Origin: Bryobacterales bacterium
GTDB lineage: Bacteria; Acidobacteriota; Terriglobia; Bryobacterales; Bryobacteraceae
Assembly (NCBI GenBank): GCA_003170295.1
Contig: PNAJ01000077.1
Location: 1-64,000, forward strand
Direction of reading: 5' to 3'
Length of the DNA: 64,000 nt
In this document: one piece after another, positions 1-8,411 of the stretch
Position numbering within the stretch: position 1 is the stretch's first letter
How the letters are laid out: every line of letters begins with the position of its first letter
Position numbers and translations under genes: made by a program
Notes under the pieces: generated by a model
The model's input: the letters and a program-made list of their open reading frames with translations, nothing else
What the model was told of the DNA's origin: nothing
Databases searched by the model: none

Positions 1-24
1 ACCATTGGGACAGGAGACTAGTCT

Positions 25-187
25 CCTGACTCTGAAGTCCGCGACATGAATCGAGGTGGGGCGGACGCCCCCGTCCGCGCCGGACCCCCTGGCCCGGCTC
101 TGCCAACGCACTCAAAGAGGCCGACGGGGGCGTCGGCCGCGGACCCAGGGAGTCCGCCCCACTTGATACATGAACTTCAGAGTCAGG
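25..187. repeat. Foldback (inverted-repeat) element
   Basis: The left arm (about 25-66) and the right arm (about 152-187) are imperfect inverted copies of each other. Both carry CCTGACTCTGAAG at the outer end and GTGGGGCGGAC at the inner end. The roughly 85-base centre is G+C rich and has no convincing coding frame. No transposase is nearby, so this is either a non-autonomous MITE-like element or a REP/BIME-like structure. Together with the repeat directly after it, it fills the gap downstream of the NRAMP-like gene. Confidence 0.6.
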
Positions 188-191
188 ACTC

Positions 192-277
192 TAAGGCCCG
201 TCGCAAAATCGTTATCATGGGGCGCTTGTGGCGCGCGCACTCGTGCGTGCCGCGTTGACACTCGTGTCTACGCCCCA
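192..277 (+). repeat. Dispersed repeat, family C copy with leader
   Basis: The segment 221-277 (GCGCTTGTGGCGCGC, then ACTCGTGCGTGCCGCG, then GACACTCGTGTC) recurs nearly intact at 30753-30807. Shorter or inverted copies lie at 5513-5546, 36277-36321, 53686-53715 and 53834-53870. The core is close to a palindrome (GTCGACAC-GA-GTGTCGAC). The 25 bases in front of it (GCCCGTCGCA and ATCGTTAT) match the right arm of the large foldback at 61847-61991 in inverted orientation. Non-coding. Confidence 0.65.
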
Positions 278-326
278 AGCGCTTCCCCCAGCCCCGTTAG
301 CGAGTCTGAGGCAATCCGCCCCTTCT

Positions 327-1589
327 TCAAAACATCGACCACAGCAGCTTCGCCGTCAGCAGAATCATTGTTACGCTGGTGGCTCCTGCGATCAGGTTTT
401 GGAATAGATTGTTCTTATACTCGTGCATTATATGATTTCGGTTAATCAACGACACCATGTAGAACAGCACAAACGGCAGCAATATTCCATTGGCGACCTG
501 CGAAAGCACGATCACCTTAAATAGAGGCAGTTTCGGGATCAGCACAAAGCCCGCTCCGCTGACAATCAAGAAAGTGTAGAGGCCGTAGAAAACTTTCGCC
601 TGCGAGAAACGCTTTTCGACCCCCGATTCGAAGCCCAGTCCTTCGCATACGTTGTAGGCCGTCGCCAAAGGCAATATCGCCGCCGAAAGAACAGACGCGT
701 TGATCAGGCCGATCGCGAAAAGTCCGGCTGCGAATTTTCCCGCCAATGGCACCAGCGCCACGGCGGCCTGCGCGGCATCGCTGATTTTGCCATGCCCGGA
801 TTTGAAGATCGTGGCGGCGCAAGCGACGACGATGAAGAATGCAATCACGTCGGTAATAATGCAGCCGATGATCACATCCCAGCGGCTCATCCAATAGCGG
901 CGCTTGTCGATGCCGGCCTCGACAACGGACGCTTGCAGGTAAAACTGCATCCACGGCGTGATGGTGGTTCCGATGAGGCCGATCAACATGATCACGTAGT
1001 CGGGATTGCTCGAAAGATGGGGAACCAGAGTTTCCTTGAGGGCCGCGGGCCAATCCGCTTTCACGAAAAACGCTGAAATTGGATACGCGAAATAGATGAG
1101 CGAGAAGATGACGAGCGTCCGCTCCACTGGTTTATAGCGGCCTCTCACAATCACGAACCAGACGATAAACGCGCCAACGGGCACCGAGATATATTTACTG
1201 ACGCCGAAGATTTGCATGCCGGACGCAATCCCGGCGAATTCGGCCGCAATGTTGCCGAAATCCGCCACCCCGAGGATCGCCATGGTGATGAAGGTCGCTC
1301 GCAACCCGAACTCTTCGCGGATCAGGTCGGACAGCCCTTTCCCGCTGATCGCGCCCATGCGCGCCGCCATTTCCTGAATGACAATGAGCGCGATCGTGAT
1401 TGGAATCAGGACCCACAGCAGCGAATAGCCGAACTCCGCGCCCGCCTGCGAATAAGTGAGGATGCCGCCCGGATCGTTATCGACGTTGGCGGTGATAAAG
1501 CCAGGCCCTAGAATCGCGAACAGCGCCACGATTCTCCACTTCATTCCGGCAAAGCCGGTGGGCCGGCGCAATGGGACTATTTTCGACAC
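327..1589 (-). CDS. NRAMP-family divalent metal transporter, NRAMP-related (Mg-type?) variant
   Basis: A 420-residue integral membrane protein with about 11 hydrophobic helices, which is the usual NRAMP/MntH length. Helix 1 carries DNDPGG at residues 37-42, where classical Mn/Fe transporters have DPGN. Helix 6 carries TPW at 211-213, where classical members have the metal-binding MPH. The family couples uptake of divalent cations to protons. The Met of MPH gives selectivity for transition metals, so its loss argues against a plain manganese transporter and fits the NRAMP-related magnesium transporter (NRMT) branch; that assignment is inference. The gene stands alone, with repeats downstream and a 131-base gap to the glycosyltransferase stop upstream. 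Confidence 0.85.
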   Translation of the reverse strand: MSKIVPLRRPTGFAGMKWRIVALFAILGPGFITANVDNDPGGILTYSQAGAEFGYSLLWVLIPITIALIVIQEMAARMGAISGKGLSDLIREEFGLRATFITMAILGVADFGNIAAEFAGIASGMQIFGVSKYISVPVGAFIVWFVIVRGRYKPVERTLVIFSLIYFAYPISAFFVKADWPAALKETLVPHLSSNPDYVIMLIGLIGTTITPWMQFYLQASVVEAGIDKRRYWMSRWDVIIGCIITDVIAFFIVVACAATIFKSGHGKISDAAQAAVALVPLAGKFAAGLFAIGLINASVLSAAILPLATAYNVCEGLGFESGVEKRFSQAKVFYGLYTFLIVSGAGFVLIPKLPLFKVIVLSQVANGILLPFVLFYMVSLINRNHIMHEYKNNLFQNLIAGATSVTMILLTAKLLWSMF

Positions 1590-1720
1590 TTGTTCGAGGC
1601 TAACCTAATCGGAGCCACGAACGCTACGATAAAACGCGAAAAAAGGGACAGACAGCGGCGTTGAATCCCCAGGCTGACGCCAGGGGTTATAACCCCGTCC
1701 CGTGGGCGGGATTCTATCTT

Positions 1721-2788
1721 TTAGAGAACGCTACGGAAGAATTGTAACGATTCGGTTGCACATTTTTCCCAGCGAAAAAGCTCCGCTCTCTTTCGTCCCA
1801 GCGCCCGCAGTTCCATTTGCAACAATTCCGATTCGAACAAACGGGTCAGCACCGACCCGATTTCATCGGGGCTCTTAGGATCGATCAGAAGCGCTGCATC
1901 ACCCACGATTTCCGGTAGACAGGAATTATTTGAAGTAATCACCGGCGCGCCCGCCGCCATCGCCTGCACCACCGGGAACCCAAAACCTTCGTAGAGAGAA
2001 GGATAGACAAACACCGTAGCCGCGGCGGTGAGTCCCGGCAGATCGCCTTCCGGCACATAGCCCAGATACGTGGCCTCCCGCTGAATGCGCTCGAGCGTCA
2101 GATCGGAACTCCAGCCTCGCGGTCCCGCAATCAGCAGATCGAACTCGGCGCGCAGCGAGGGCTTCAGCAGCGCCCAGGCATCGAGAAGCGTATCGAGATT
2201 TTTTCTCGGCTCGATGGTGCCGACGTAAAGGGCGTAAGGGCGCGTGCGCGGCGCCGGTTGCGCATTGTAATACGATTCCGCGATGCCCGAGTAAATCGTC
2301 TGAATGCGATCCGGTGCGATGCCGAGCAATCGAATCGCATCCTGCCGCGTATTTTCGGAAACCGCGATCAATCCGTCCGCACGGGGCAAAATATTTTCGC
2401 CAAACGCGCGATCGGCTTCGACGTTGCCCGGCGTGTGAACTTCGGGCATCGACCAGCAAGTCAAATCGTGAATCGTCGCCGTCAGCTTTGCGCGGCGCGG
2501 AGGACGGCGCAGCAGGTTCGTCGCATGAAAAACATCGGCCCCGCGGATCAACCAGTCGAGCGGCGGAAAGCCGGTCTCGTTCATCGATTTGATCAGAGCC
2601 AGGCGCGCCATGGTGGCTGGCCGCGAAAGCGCGCTCGTTTCGTGATCGAGCAGGCCGAGATCGCCGAGGAAAGGAAACGCTCGAACATCGGCGCCTTGTT
2701 TTCGGAGATGACGCAGCCAGTGCCACACGTAATTCTTCACGCCCGCGCTGCGGACCAAAGTCGACGTAGCATCGATAATTATGGTCAT
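1721..2788 (-). CDS. GT4-family glycosyltransferase
   Basis: 355 residues with the two Rossmann halves of a GT-B enzyme. The sugar-nucleotide half shows YVGTIEPRKN near residues 188-197 and SLYEGFGFPVVQAMA near 264-278, followed by LPEIVGDAALL. The family transfers a sugar from an NDP-sugar to polysaccharide or lipid acceptors in the cytosol. The usual E-x7-E pair is E267 and Q275 here, so the second Glu is a Gln. It lies 32 bases downstream of asnB on the same strand and is probably co-transcribed, which suggests a role in surface glycan assembly. The acceptor cannot be told from sequence. Confidence 0.85.
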   Translation of the reverse strand: MTIIIDATSTLVRSAGVKNYVWHWLRHLRKQGADVRAFPFLGDLGLLDHETSALSRPATMARLALIKSMNETGFPPLDWLIRGADVFHATNLLRRPPRRAKLTATIHDLTCWSMPEVHTPGNVEADRAFGENILPRADGLIAVSENTRQDAIRLLGIAPDRIQTIYSGIAESYYNAQPAPRTRPYALYVGTIEPRKNLDTLLDAWALLKPSLRAEFDLLIAGPRGWSSDLTLERIQREATYLGYVPEGDLPGLTAAATVFVYPSLYEGFGFPVVQAMAAGAPVITSNNSCLPEIVGDAALLIDPKSPDEIGSVLTRLFESELLQMELRALGRKRAELFRWEKCATESLQFFRSVL

Positions 2789-2820
2789 TTAAGGCTTCGC
2801 CAGGCGTGTTTTTGAAGCAA

Positions 2821-4677
2821 TTAAGGCGTGCTAACGGCGGATAAGGGCTCGGAAACAGCCTCTTTTGTCTCGATTCCCCAGCGTCTGATCCACAGAAACA
2901 GCACCAGCAGACCCCACAGATGATACCCGAGATTCGCGCGCCTTTCCAGATGCGCGCGGATGGCCCGATCGATGGCCGGCCAGGAGAAAATGCCGCTGGC
3001 GCGAACCGTTCGCTCATTCAGCGTATCGAGCAGCAGCGGCCGCAAAACCGTTCGTAACCAATGGTGTACCGGAATATCAAAGCCTTCTTTGGGACGTGAC
3101 AGGATGGACCGCGGCAGCTTGTCCTTCATCAGCTCGCGCAGCACAAATTTCAATTTGCCGCTGCGGATCTTCAAATTTTGCGGTAGCTTAGCGGCAAACT
3201 CCACGATTCGATGATCGAGAAACGGCGGCCGCACTTCGAGCGAATGCGCCATGCTCATGCGGTCGCACTTGTGCAAAATATCATCGGGGAGATACGTAAG
3301 CTGGTCAAGCCACAGGAAGTTATCGCCGGTCAGCGCAGGCTGTTCTACAGGATCGAGCAGCAGCTCGCGCTTTTCTGCTCTATTAAAGGTCCCGTTCCAA
3401 AAAAAATGCGCCTCTACCGGGTCAAGCAACGAGCCGTTGAGCATCCGCGTGATTTTGTAATCGAGACCGATCTTGTCGTCCGATACCGGCAGCAAGCTGG
3501 TCATGCGGGCGGCCAGTTTGCGAACGCCCCTGGGAATCATGCGCAGTTTACGCGCATAATCGTCAGCAAGATACGTGTTGTATCCGCCGAACAATTCGTC
3601 CGCTCCGTCGCCAGAAAGCGCTACCGTAACTTCCTGACGTGACATGCGGGAGAGAAACCAGACCGGAATTAAGCCCGCATCCGCGCAGGGATCGTCGGAG
3701 TACTGCGCCAGCTCCTCCACCGCGCCCTGAATATCCATATCCGCGTTGAGATCGAACTCGTGATGATCGGTGCCATATTTCTTCGCAACTTCGCGGAAAT
3801 ATTGGCTTTCGTCAAACTCGCGGCCGTGGAATGAAATAGAAAATGTCTTGAGATGCGGAGCGGCTTCAGCGGCGTAATGCAGGATCGTGGAGGAATCGAG
3901 CCCACCGCTAGACCAGACGCCAAGTGGCACATCGGAAACGAGATGCTCGCGCACCGCAGACCGCAGCAGCCGGTCGAGCTCGTCTTTTGCCGATTCCAGA
4001 TCTAAGGAAACATCGGGGTGGAATGCAAGGGTCCAATATGCCGATATTTTGCCGTCGTCGAAAAAATGGCCGGGAGGAAGTTTTTCGATTCCTTCCACCA
4101 TGGTACGCTCGCCCGACACATAGTTCAGAGACAGATAACGATCGAGCGAAAGAGGGTCGATGCGGCGGCTGATTTCAGGGTGATGAAGGATGGTTTTTAG
4201 CTCAGAACCGAAATAAATATTGCTGTTATGTTTAGCAAAGTAAAGGGGCTTGATGCCCATGCGGTCCCGCACCAGGACCAGGCGGCGGCGCGACTCGGTC
4301 CAGAACGCGGCGGCGAACATACCGCGCAATTTCGCAAATGCGGCGGTATCCCATTGGAGGAAGGCGCGGAGCAACGTTTCGGTATCGCAGCGCGAATGGA
4401 AACGATGGCCGAGGCCTTCTAACTCCTGGCGCAATTCCGCATTGTTGTAAATCTCGCCGTTGAAGACCAACACGGTCTCACCGTCATCGCTCAACATCGG
4501 CTGTTCGCCGTGCTCCAGATCGATGATTTTCAGGCGTACCGCGCCCAGAGACACGTGCGCCGACTCCCAGACTCCCTGCTGGTCGGGCCCGCGGTGAACG
4601 ATGGAGCGCATGATCTCCCAAATCTTTGAAGAATCAGGACATCCGGAAGAGTGGGTGAATCCCGCTATCCCGCACAT
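2821..4677 (-). CDS. asnB: Asparagine synthetase (glutamine-hydrolysing), AsnB type
   Basis: 618 residues beginning MCGIAGF, so Cys2 is the N-terminal glutaminase nucleophile exposed after Met removal. The class II amidotransferase domain occupies the first 200 residues (NGEIYN, then RCDTE). The ATP pyrophosphatase synthetase domain follows, with its P-loop SSGGLDSS near residue 260 and SGDGADELFGGY further on. The enzyme makes asparagine, or in polysaccharide clusters amidates sugar acids, using glutamine nitrogen. Its ATG overlaps the TAA of the upstream unknown gene by one base (TAATG), which implies translational coupling. The glycosyltransferase downstream suggests the polysaccharide-associated subtype, but this is not proven. 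Confidence 0.9.
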   Translation of the reverse strand: MCGIAGFTHSSGCPDSSKIWEIMRSIVHRGPDQQGVWESAHVSLGAVRLKIIDLEHGEQPMLSDDGETVLVFNGEIYNNAELRQELEGLGHRFHSRCDTETLLRAFLQWDTAAFAKLRGMFAAAFWTESRRRLVLVRDRMGIKPLYFAKHNSNIYFGSELKTILHHPEISRRIDPLSLDRYLSLNYVSGERTMVEGIEKLPPGHFFDDGKISAYWTLAFHPDVSLDLESAKDELDRLLRSAVREHLVSDVPLGVWSSGGLDSSTILHYAAEAAPHLKTFSISFHGREFDESQYFREVAKKYGTDHHEFDLNADMDIQGAVEELAQYSDDPCADAGLIPVWFLSRMSRQEVTVALSGDGADELFGGYNTYLADDYARKLRMIPRGVRKLAARMTSLLPVSDDKIGLDYKITRMLNGSLLDPVEAHFFWNGTFNRAEKRELLLDPVEQPALTGDNFLWLDQLTYLPDDILHKCDRMSMAHSLEVRPPFLDHRIVEFAAKLPQNLKIRSGKLKFVLRELMKDKLPRSILSRPKEGFDIPVHHWLRTVLRPLLLDTLNERTVRASGIFSWPAIDRAIRAHLERRANLGYHLWGLLVLFLWIRRWGIETKEAVSEPLSAVSTP

Positions 4678-5450
4678 TACGGCTCCAGTTGCTCGGGGAA
4701 AACGGCGTAGCCGGGCGGCGGAGGGAACATATGTTCGAGCGCCATCAGGCGTTTGCGGAGATACCGGCTGGGCAACTGGCGCGGCCCGGTATCAACATCG
4801 ATATCGCAGCAGATGCCGTGGAGATAAAGCGTCAAAGTATCGATGAAGGACTGGCGCGCGTATTCGCGGAACGTCTTACTGTTCTTGACGGCGCCGCCAC
4901 GGGAGTTTTGCACGCGCCGCAGAGTCTGTTTTAATCGCCAGCTCGGCTCATCGACTTCCCCGTGCGTATCGGCGTTCAACTCTTCCCGAAGCACGCGGCC
5001 GTAGACGGACTCCGTTTCATCGGACCAGTGGTCGCCCATCAGGGTCGCGAGGAGATGATAGAACCGGTAGTGATATTCCGCGACTTCCTGATCCTTCAAT
5101 GCGAAGGCGAGCACGGTTTCGTCGCCCAAGCGGAGTTGGGTCGACGTCGAGATCTTACCTTCCGGCGGTTTTTCGATGGAGACAAAATCGGAGGCCGGAG
5201 TCTTGGAACGGCTTCCGTTGGCTCGCTCCAGATAGGGAACCAGCAGAATCGAGATCTTCGGAAGGGCCGCGGTGATGGCGGGCGGCAGAGCGGCGACAGG
5301 CTCCTGGAGATACTCCTTCAGGTCGTCATCGGTCATCGGGACAGAGGCGCAAAAGTAGGAGAACGTATTGCTAAGCGGGATCATTTCGCTGCGGAATCGT
5401 TCGGCAAACTGGCGGACGCTCAGTCTGGTTAGGTCGAGTTGAGCGGGCAT
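4677..5450 (-). CDS. Unknown protein coupled to asnB
   Basis: 257 residues, soluble, with no signal peptide or membrane segment and no motif I recognise. It is largely helical in composition, with charged Lys/Arg stretches in the second half (RLKQTLRRVQNS, SRYLRKRL) and a Cys-Cys pair (GICCDID). The stop overlaps the asnB start by one base, so the two are almost certainly translated together. By context it may belong to the same glycan or amide-forming pathway. No function is assigned. Confidence 0.7.
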   Translation of the reverse strand: MPAQLDLTRLSVRQFAERFRSEMIPLSNTFSYFCASVPMTDDDLKEYLQEPVAALPPAITAALPKISILLVPYLERANGSRSKTPASDFVSIEKPPEGKISTSTQLRLGDETVLAFALKDQEVAEYHYRFYHLLATLMGDHWSDETESVYGRVLREELNADTHGEVDEPSWRLKQTLRRVQNSRGGAVKNSKTFREYARQSFIDTLTLYLHGICCDIDVDTGPRQLPSRYLRKRLMALEHMFPPPPGYAVFPEQLEP

Positions 5451-5512
5451 TGATTGGCTGCCACTATTCTACCGGAGTTTTGTGGAGGTCCCGGGAGATA
5501 GTGGTTGCTTGA

Positions 5513-5546
5513 GCGGCGACACGAGTGTCGACGCGGCACGCAAAAG
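5513..5546 (-). repeat. Dispersed repeat, family C short copy
   Basis: GCGGCGACACGAGTGTCGAC followed by GCGGCACGC is an inverted copy of the palindromic core and flank seen at 221-277 and 30753-30807. It lies in the 140-base gap between the permease stop (5591) and the start of the unknown gene at 5450. Confidence 0.5.
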
Positions 5547-5590
5547 ACAAGCGCCGGGATTTGCCTTGTCACACACCGAGCCAAGACCGC

Positions 5591-8116
5591 TCAGTCCTGC
5601 CGGAGGGCTTCGGACGGCTGGATGGCTATGGCGCGGCTTGCGGGGACGAATGCGGCTATTGCGGCTACGACGGCGATTAGGGCTATGGCGATTGAAATTG
5701 AGATAGAGTCCATGGGACGGATTCCGTAGAGCACGGGGGAAATCACTTTGGCGCAGGATGCATAGACGGCCATTCCGAGGATCAGGCCGGGGACGACGCT
5801 TAATGCAACGTCTCGGGAAACCATTTCAATCATGTGGGCGGGACGTGCGCCTAAGGCCATGCGGATGCCTATTTCCCGCGTCCGGCGGGCAATCGAGTAT
5901 GCGAGCATTCCATAGAGGCCGATGGCGACTAAAACGGCCGAGGCGATGGCGAACACGGAGGCAAGCGCGGCGATGAGGCGCTCCTGCCATAGCGAGGTCT
6001 CGATGTCCTGCTCCATGGTGGCGACCTCGGATGGCGCGATGCCGGGGCCGACGCTTGCGAGCATGGCGCGGAGTTCGGCGATGACGGTGCCGGGAGGGCG
6101 GCGGGTACGGACGTGCAGCGCGACGCCGCCGTAATTTGTCGAGCCGTCGACCAGGGAATAGGACACTGGCGGAGGGTCTTCCCTCATGGAGCGATATTTT
6201 GTGTCCGCGACCATGCCGATAATCAGATTACCCGGCCCGGCCGTCGTATTCATCCCGCTTCCGAAGGTTTTCCCGATAGGATTTTCATTGGGAAAGAATC
6301 GCCGCGCGAAGCTTTGGCTGACAATCGCCGGGCGAGGCTTGATAACACCTGCGTCCGCTGGGCGAAAGTCCCGCCCGGCGAGGATGCGAATCCCGACGTT
6401 TTCAAAATGTCCGAGGCTGACTCCATTGAGACTCGTATTTAGAAAATCAGCATCGCGAATGAAAACTCCGGTGGGAGCGACCGTCGCCTTGATCCCGATG
6501 CCGCGCATCAGCGGCCTGTCGGCGAAGCTGACGCCATCCACTCCATCGAGTTCCCTGGCGCGGCGGACGATCTGTTCGATGGTCGCGGTCATCTCCGGGG
6601 TTTTCACGCCAGCCATGCGCGGGTCGACTACCATCACGATAAGATTCCGCCGTTCGACTCCGGCGTCGGTAGACCGTAAACGATCGAGCGTCCGCACCAG
6701 AGCGGCTCCGCCGATCAGTAGAATCGTCGACAGCACGACTTGCAGGGCGACCAACGCGATGGCGGCATGGGAGCGGCGCTGGCGAGGTCCTCCGCGTCCC
6801 ATCAAGACGGTCAGATCCGCTCGAAAGAGATGCAAGGCGGGGACCATACTCATGGCGAGAGCCGTGATAACGCAGGCGCAGGCGGCGAAAAAAAGGACCC
6901 TCAAATCAGGGGCAAGGTCGAGTGTCAGCGGCCTGCGCGACGGAAGAAACGCGAGCAGCAGGCGGCCGCCCCATCTGACGATCAGCAGCGCTCCCGCCGC
7001 GCCGAGGATCGAGAGAACCAACGCGTCCATCATCAATTGTGTCGCGACGGTGAACCGCGTTGCGCCGAGACTCAGCCGCACCGCGATCTCTTTGCGCGCT
7101 GCTTCTCCGCGCGCCAGCATCAGGCCGGCGATGTTCGCACAGACCAGGAGCAGGAGCGCGCCAACCGCGCCCATCAATACCTGAACGGAAACCGCGAATT
7201 GCTTCCGCAGCTTCGAGACTCCGCGAGAGAGAGGCTCCAGGATGACCCTGTTGATTACCCTGTTCTTGCTTTGGTTCGAGATCCGGGCCCGCCTCTGTTC
7301 CGGCGTAAGATCCGGGTCCATCTGATCTTCCGCTTCGAGAAGTCCCGGATAAAGAGCTTGCACTTCGGCGACCGCTTGAGTTCGCGGAACGTCCGGCCTT
7401 AGTCGCAGATAAATCTGCGCCTCAGCGCCGCCCTGTGGGAGGCTCGGGTTGGTAGTCCACAAATAATAGGCGGCGATCGGAACAGTGACGTCGGCACCGC
7501 CTTCCACCTGCAGGCCCCGGAAGCTCCGCGACATCACGCCGGCGATCGTGAAGGGAACGCCTCGGAGACGAATTGTCTGGCCGAGCACGTTCGCCCGGCC
7601 GCCGAGCGCGCGCTGCCAGAACGCGTGGCTGAGCACCACTGGATAGGGGATACCCGCGCGATCGTCATCATCGGCGATGGTCCTACCGATTTGAGCGTGC
7701 GCGCCGAGCGCGCGGTAGTAATTGCCCGAGACCGCAAGCGCCGAGACGTTTTCGACGCGGGTTGCCGATTGAAAGGACATGTCGAGATCGGCGGCCGAAA
7801 ATACTTCGCTGAAGCTCTTCGCGCGGTCACGAAGGAGCGTCCGGTAAATGTCGGGGTATGACGGGACAGGGCTGATAAAACCCGTCGGATGGATGTCCTC
7901 CATCAGTACCAGTTGTTCGGGGTGGTCGACGGGCAGATCGCGGAGAAGCAGGACGTCGACGGCGGTGAAGATCAGCGTGTTCGCGCCGATGCCGAAGGCG
8001 AGCAGGAGCACGATGACGGTGGAGAATGCCGGATTGCGGGCGAGGCTGCGGACGGAGTAGCGGACGGCGCGCATCTGTTTAATGTTAGGCACAAGCTGAG
8101 CCGCCATGCGAAGCAT
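5591..8116 (-). CDS. Large FtsX/MacB-like permease (acidobacterial duplicated orphan permease type)
   Basis: 841 residues with the architecture MacB periplasmic core plus FtsX domain, duplicated. An N-terminal helix (VIVLLLAFGIGANTLIF) is followed by a periplasmic domain, three helices around residues 310-420 and a second copy ending in three more helices. ARRTREIGIRMALGA in the last third is the FtsX signature. In characterised relatives such permeases work with an ABC ATPase in export or envelope mechanotransmission; in Acidobacteria many copies lie alone, hence 'orphan'. No ATPase gene adjoins it here. Translation may begin at the Met before RAVRYSVRSLARN (about 8071) instead, since that matches family starts better. 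Confidence 0.88.
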   Translation of the reverse strand: MLRMAAQLVPNIKQMRAVRYSVRSLARNPAFSTVIVLLLAFGIGANTLIFTAVDVLLLRDLPVDHPEQLVLMEDIHPTGFISPVPSYPDIYRTLLRDRAKSFSEVFSAADLDMSFQSATRVENVSALAVSGNYYRALGAHAQIGRTIADDDDRAGIPYPVVLSHAFWQRALGGRANVLGQTIRLRGVPFTIAGVMSRSFRGLQVEGGADVTVPIAAYYLWTTNPSLPQGGAEAQIYLRLRPDVPRTQAVAEVQALYPGLLEAEDQMDPDLTPEQRRARISNQSKNRVINRVILEPLSRGVSKLRKQFAVSVQVLMGAVGALLLLVCANIAGLMLARGEAARKEIAVRLSLGATRFTVATQLMMDALVLSILGAAGALLIVRWGGRLLLAFLPSRRPLTLDLAPDLRVLFFAACACVITALAMSMVPALHLFRADLTVLMGRGGPRQRRSHAAIALVALQVVLSTILLIGGAALVRTLDRLRSTDAGVERRNLIVMVVDPRMAGVKTPEMTATIEQIVRRARELDGVDGVSFADRPLMRGIGIKATVAPTGVFIRDADFLNTSLNGVSLGHFENVGIRILAGRDFRPADAGVIKPRPAIVSQSFARRFFPNENPIGKTFGSGMNTTAGPGNLIIGMVADTKYRSMREDPPPVSYSLVDGSTNYGGVALHVRTRRPPGTVIAELRAMLASVGPGIAPSEVATMEQDIETSLWQERLIAALASVFAIASAVLVAIGLYGMLAYSIARRTREIGIRMALGARPAHMIEMVSRDVALSVVPGLILGMAVYASCAKVISPVLYGIRPMDSISISIAIALIAVVAAIAAFVPASRAIAIQPSEALRQD

Positions 8117-8244
8117 GCGGTGCCCTGGATCTGCGGAGAAAAACAGTAGCCCAAGTATCGCGTCGCTAACCGATTATGAAATCAAAAAGATAAGCTCTTC
8201 AATCACCGTCGTTTCTCCACCCTGCATTTATCCGGAGCAAAGTA

Positions 8245-8293
8245 GGAGAGGCCCCCGGCCTCTCCCAGCTTCGCGTTAAAATAACGCGAAGCT
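8245..8293. terminator. Two back-to-back hairpins between the VCBS and permease genes
   Basis: 8245-8265 reads GGAGAGGCC-CCC-GGCCTCTCC, a perfect 9-base stem. 8267-8293 reads AGCTTCGCGTTA-AAA-TAACGCGAAGCT, a perfect 12-base stem. They sit in the 295-base gap downstream of the VCBS gene stop (8412) and upstream of the permease start, and neither has a clear T-run on the minus strand. They could stop transcription, protect a 3' end or be REP-type repeats. Nothing else in this gap looks coding. Confidence 0.5.
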
Positions 8294-8411
8294 AACGCGA
8301 GGAATTCTTCGCAGACTGGAGTAAGTGATGTGTTTTCTTGGACTCGCGCATCGGAGCGCCTTTTTAGCTCCCGACGTTATCCGGCGTTATTTAGTTCCAA
8401 CCTGGCGTCAC

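Noticed and set aside
6186-7184. A 332-residue open frame on the plus strand
   Set aside because: Antisense to the large permease; extreme Arg/Ser/Ala composition.
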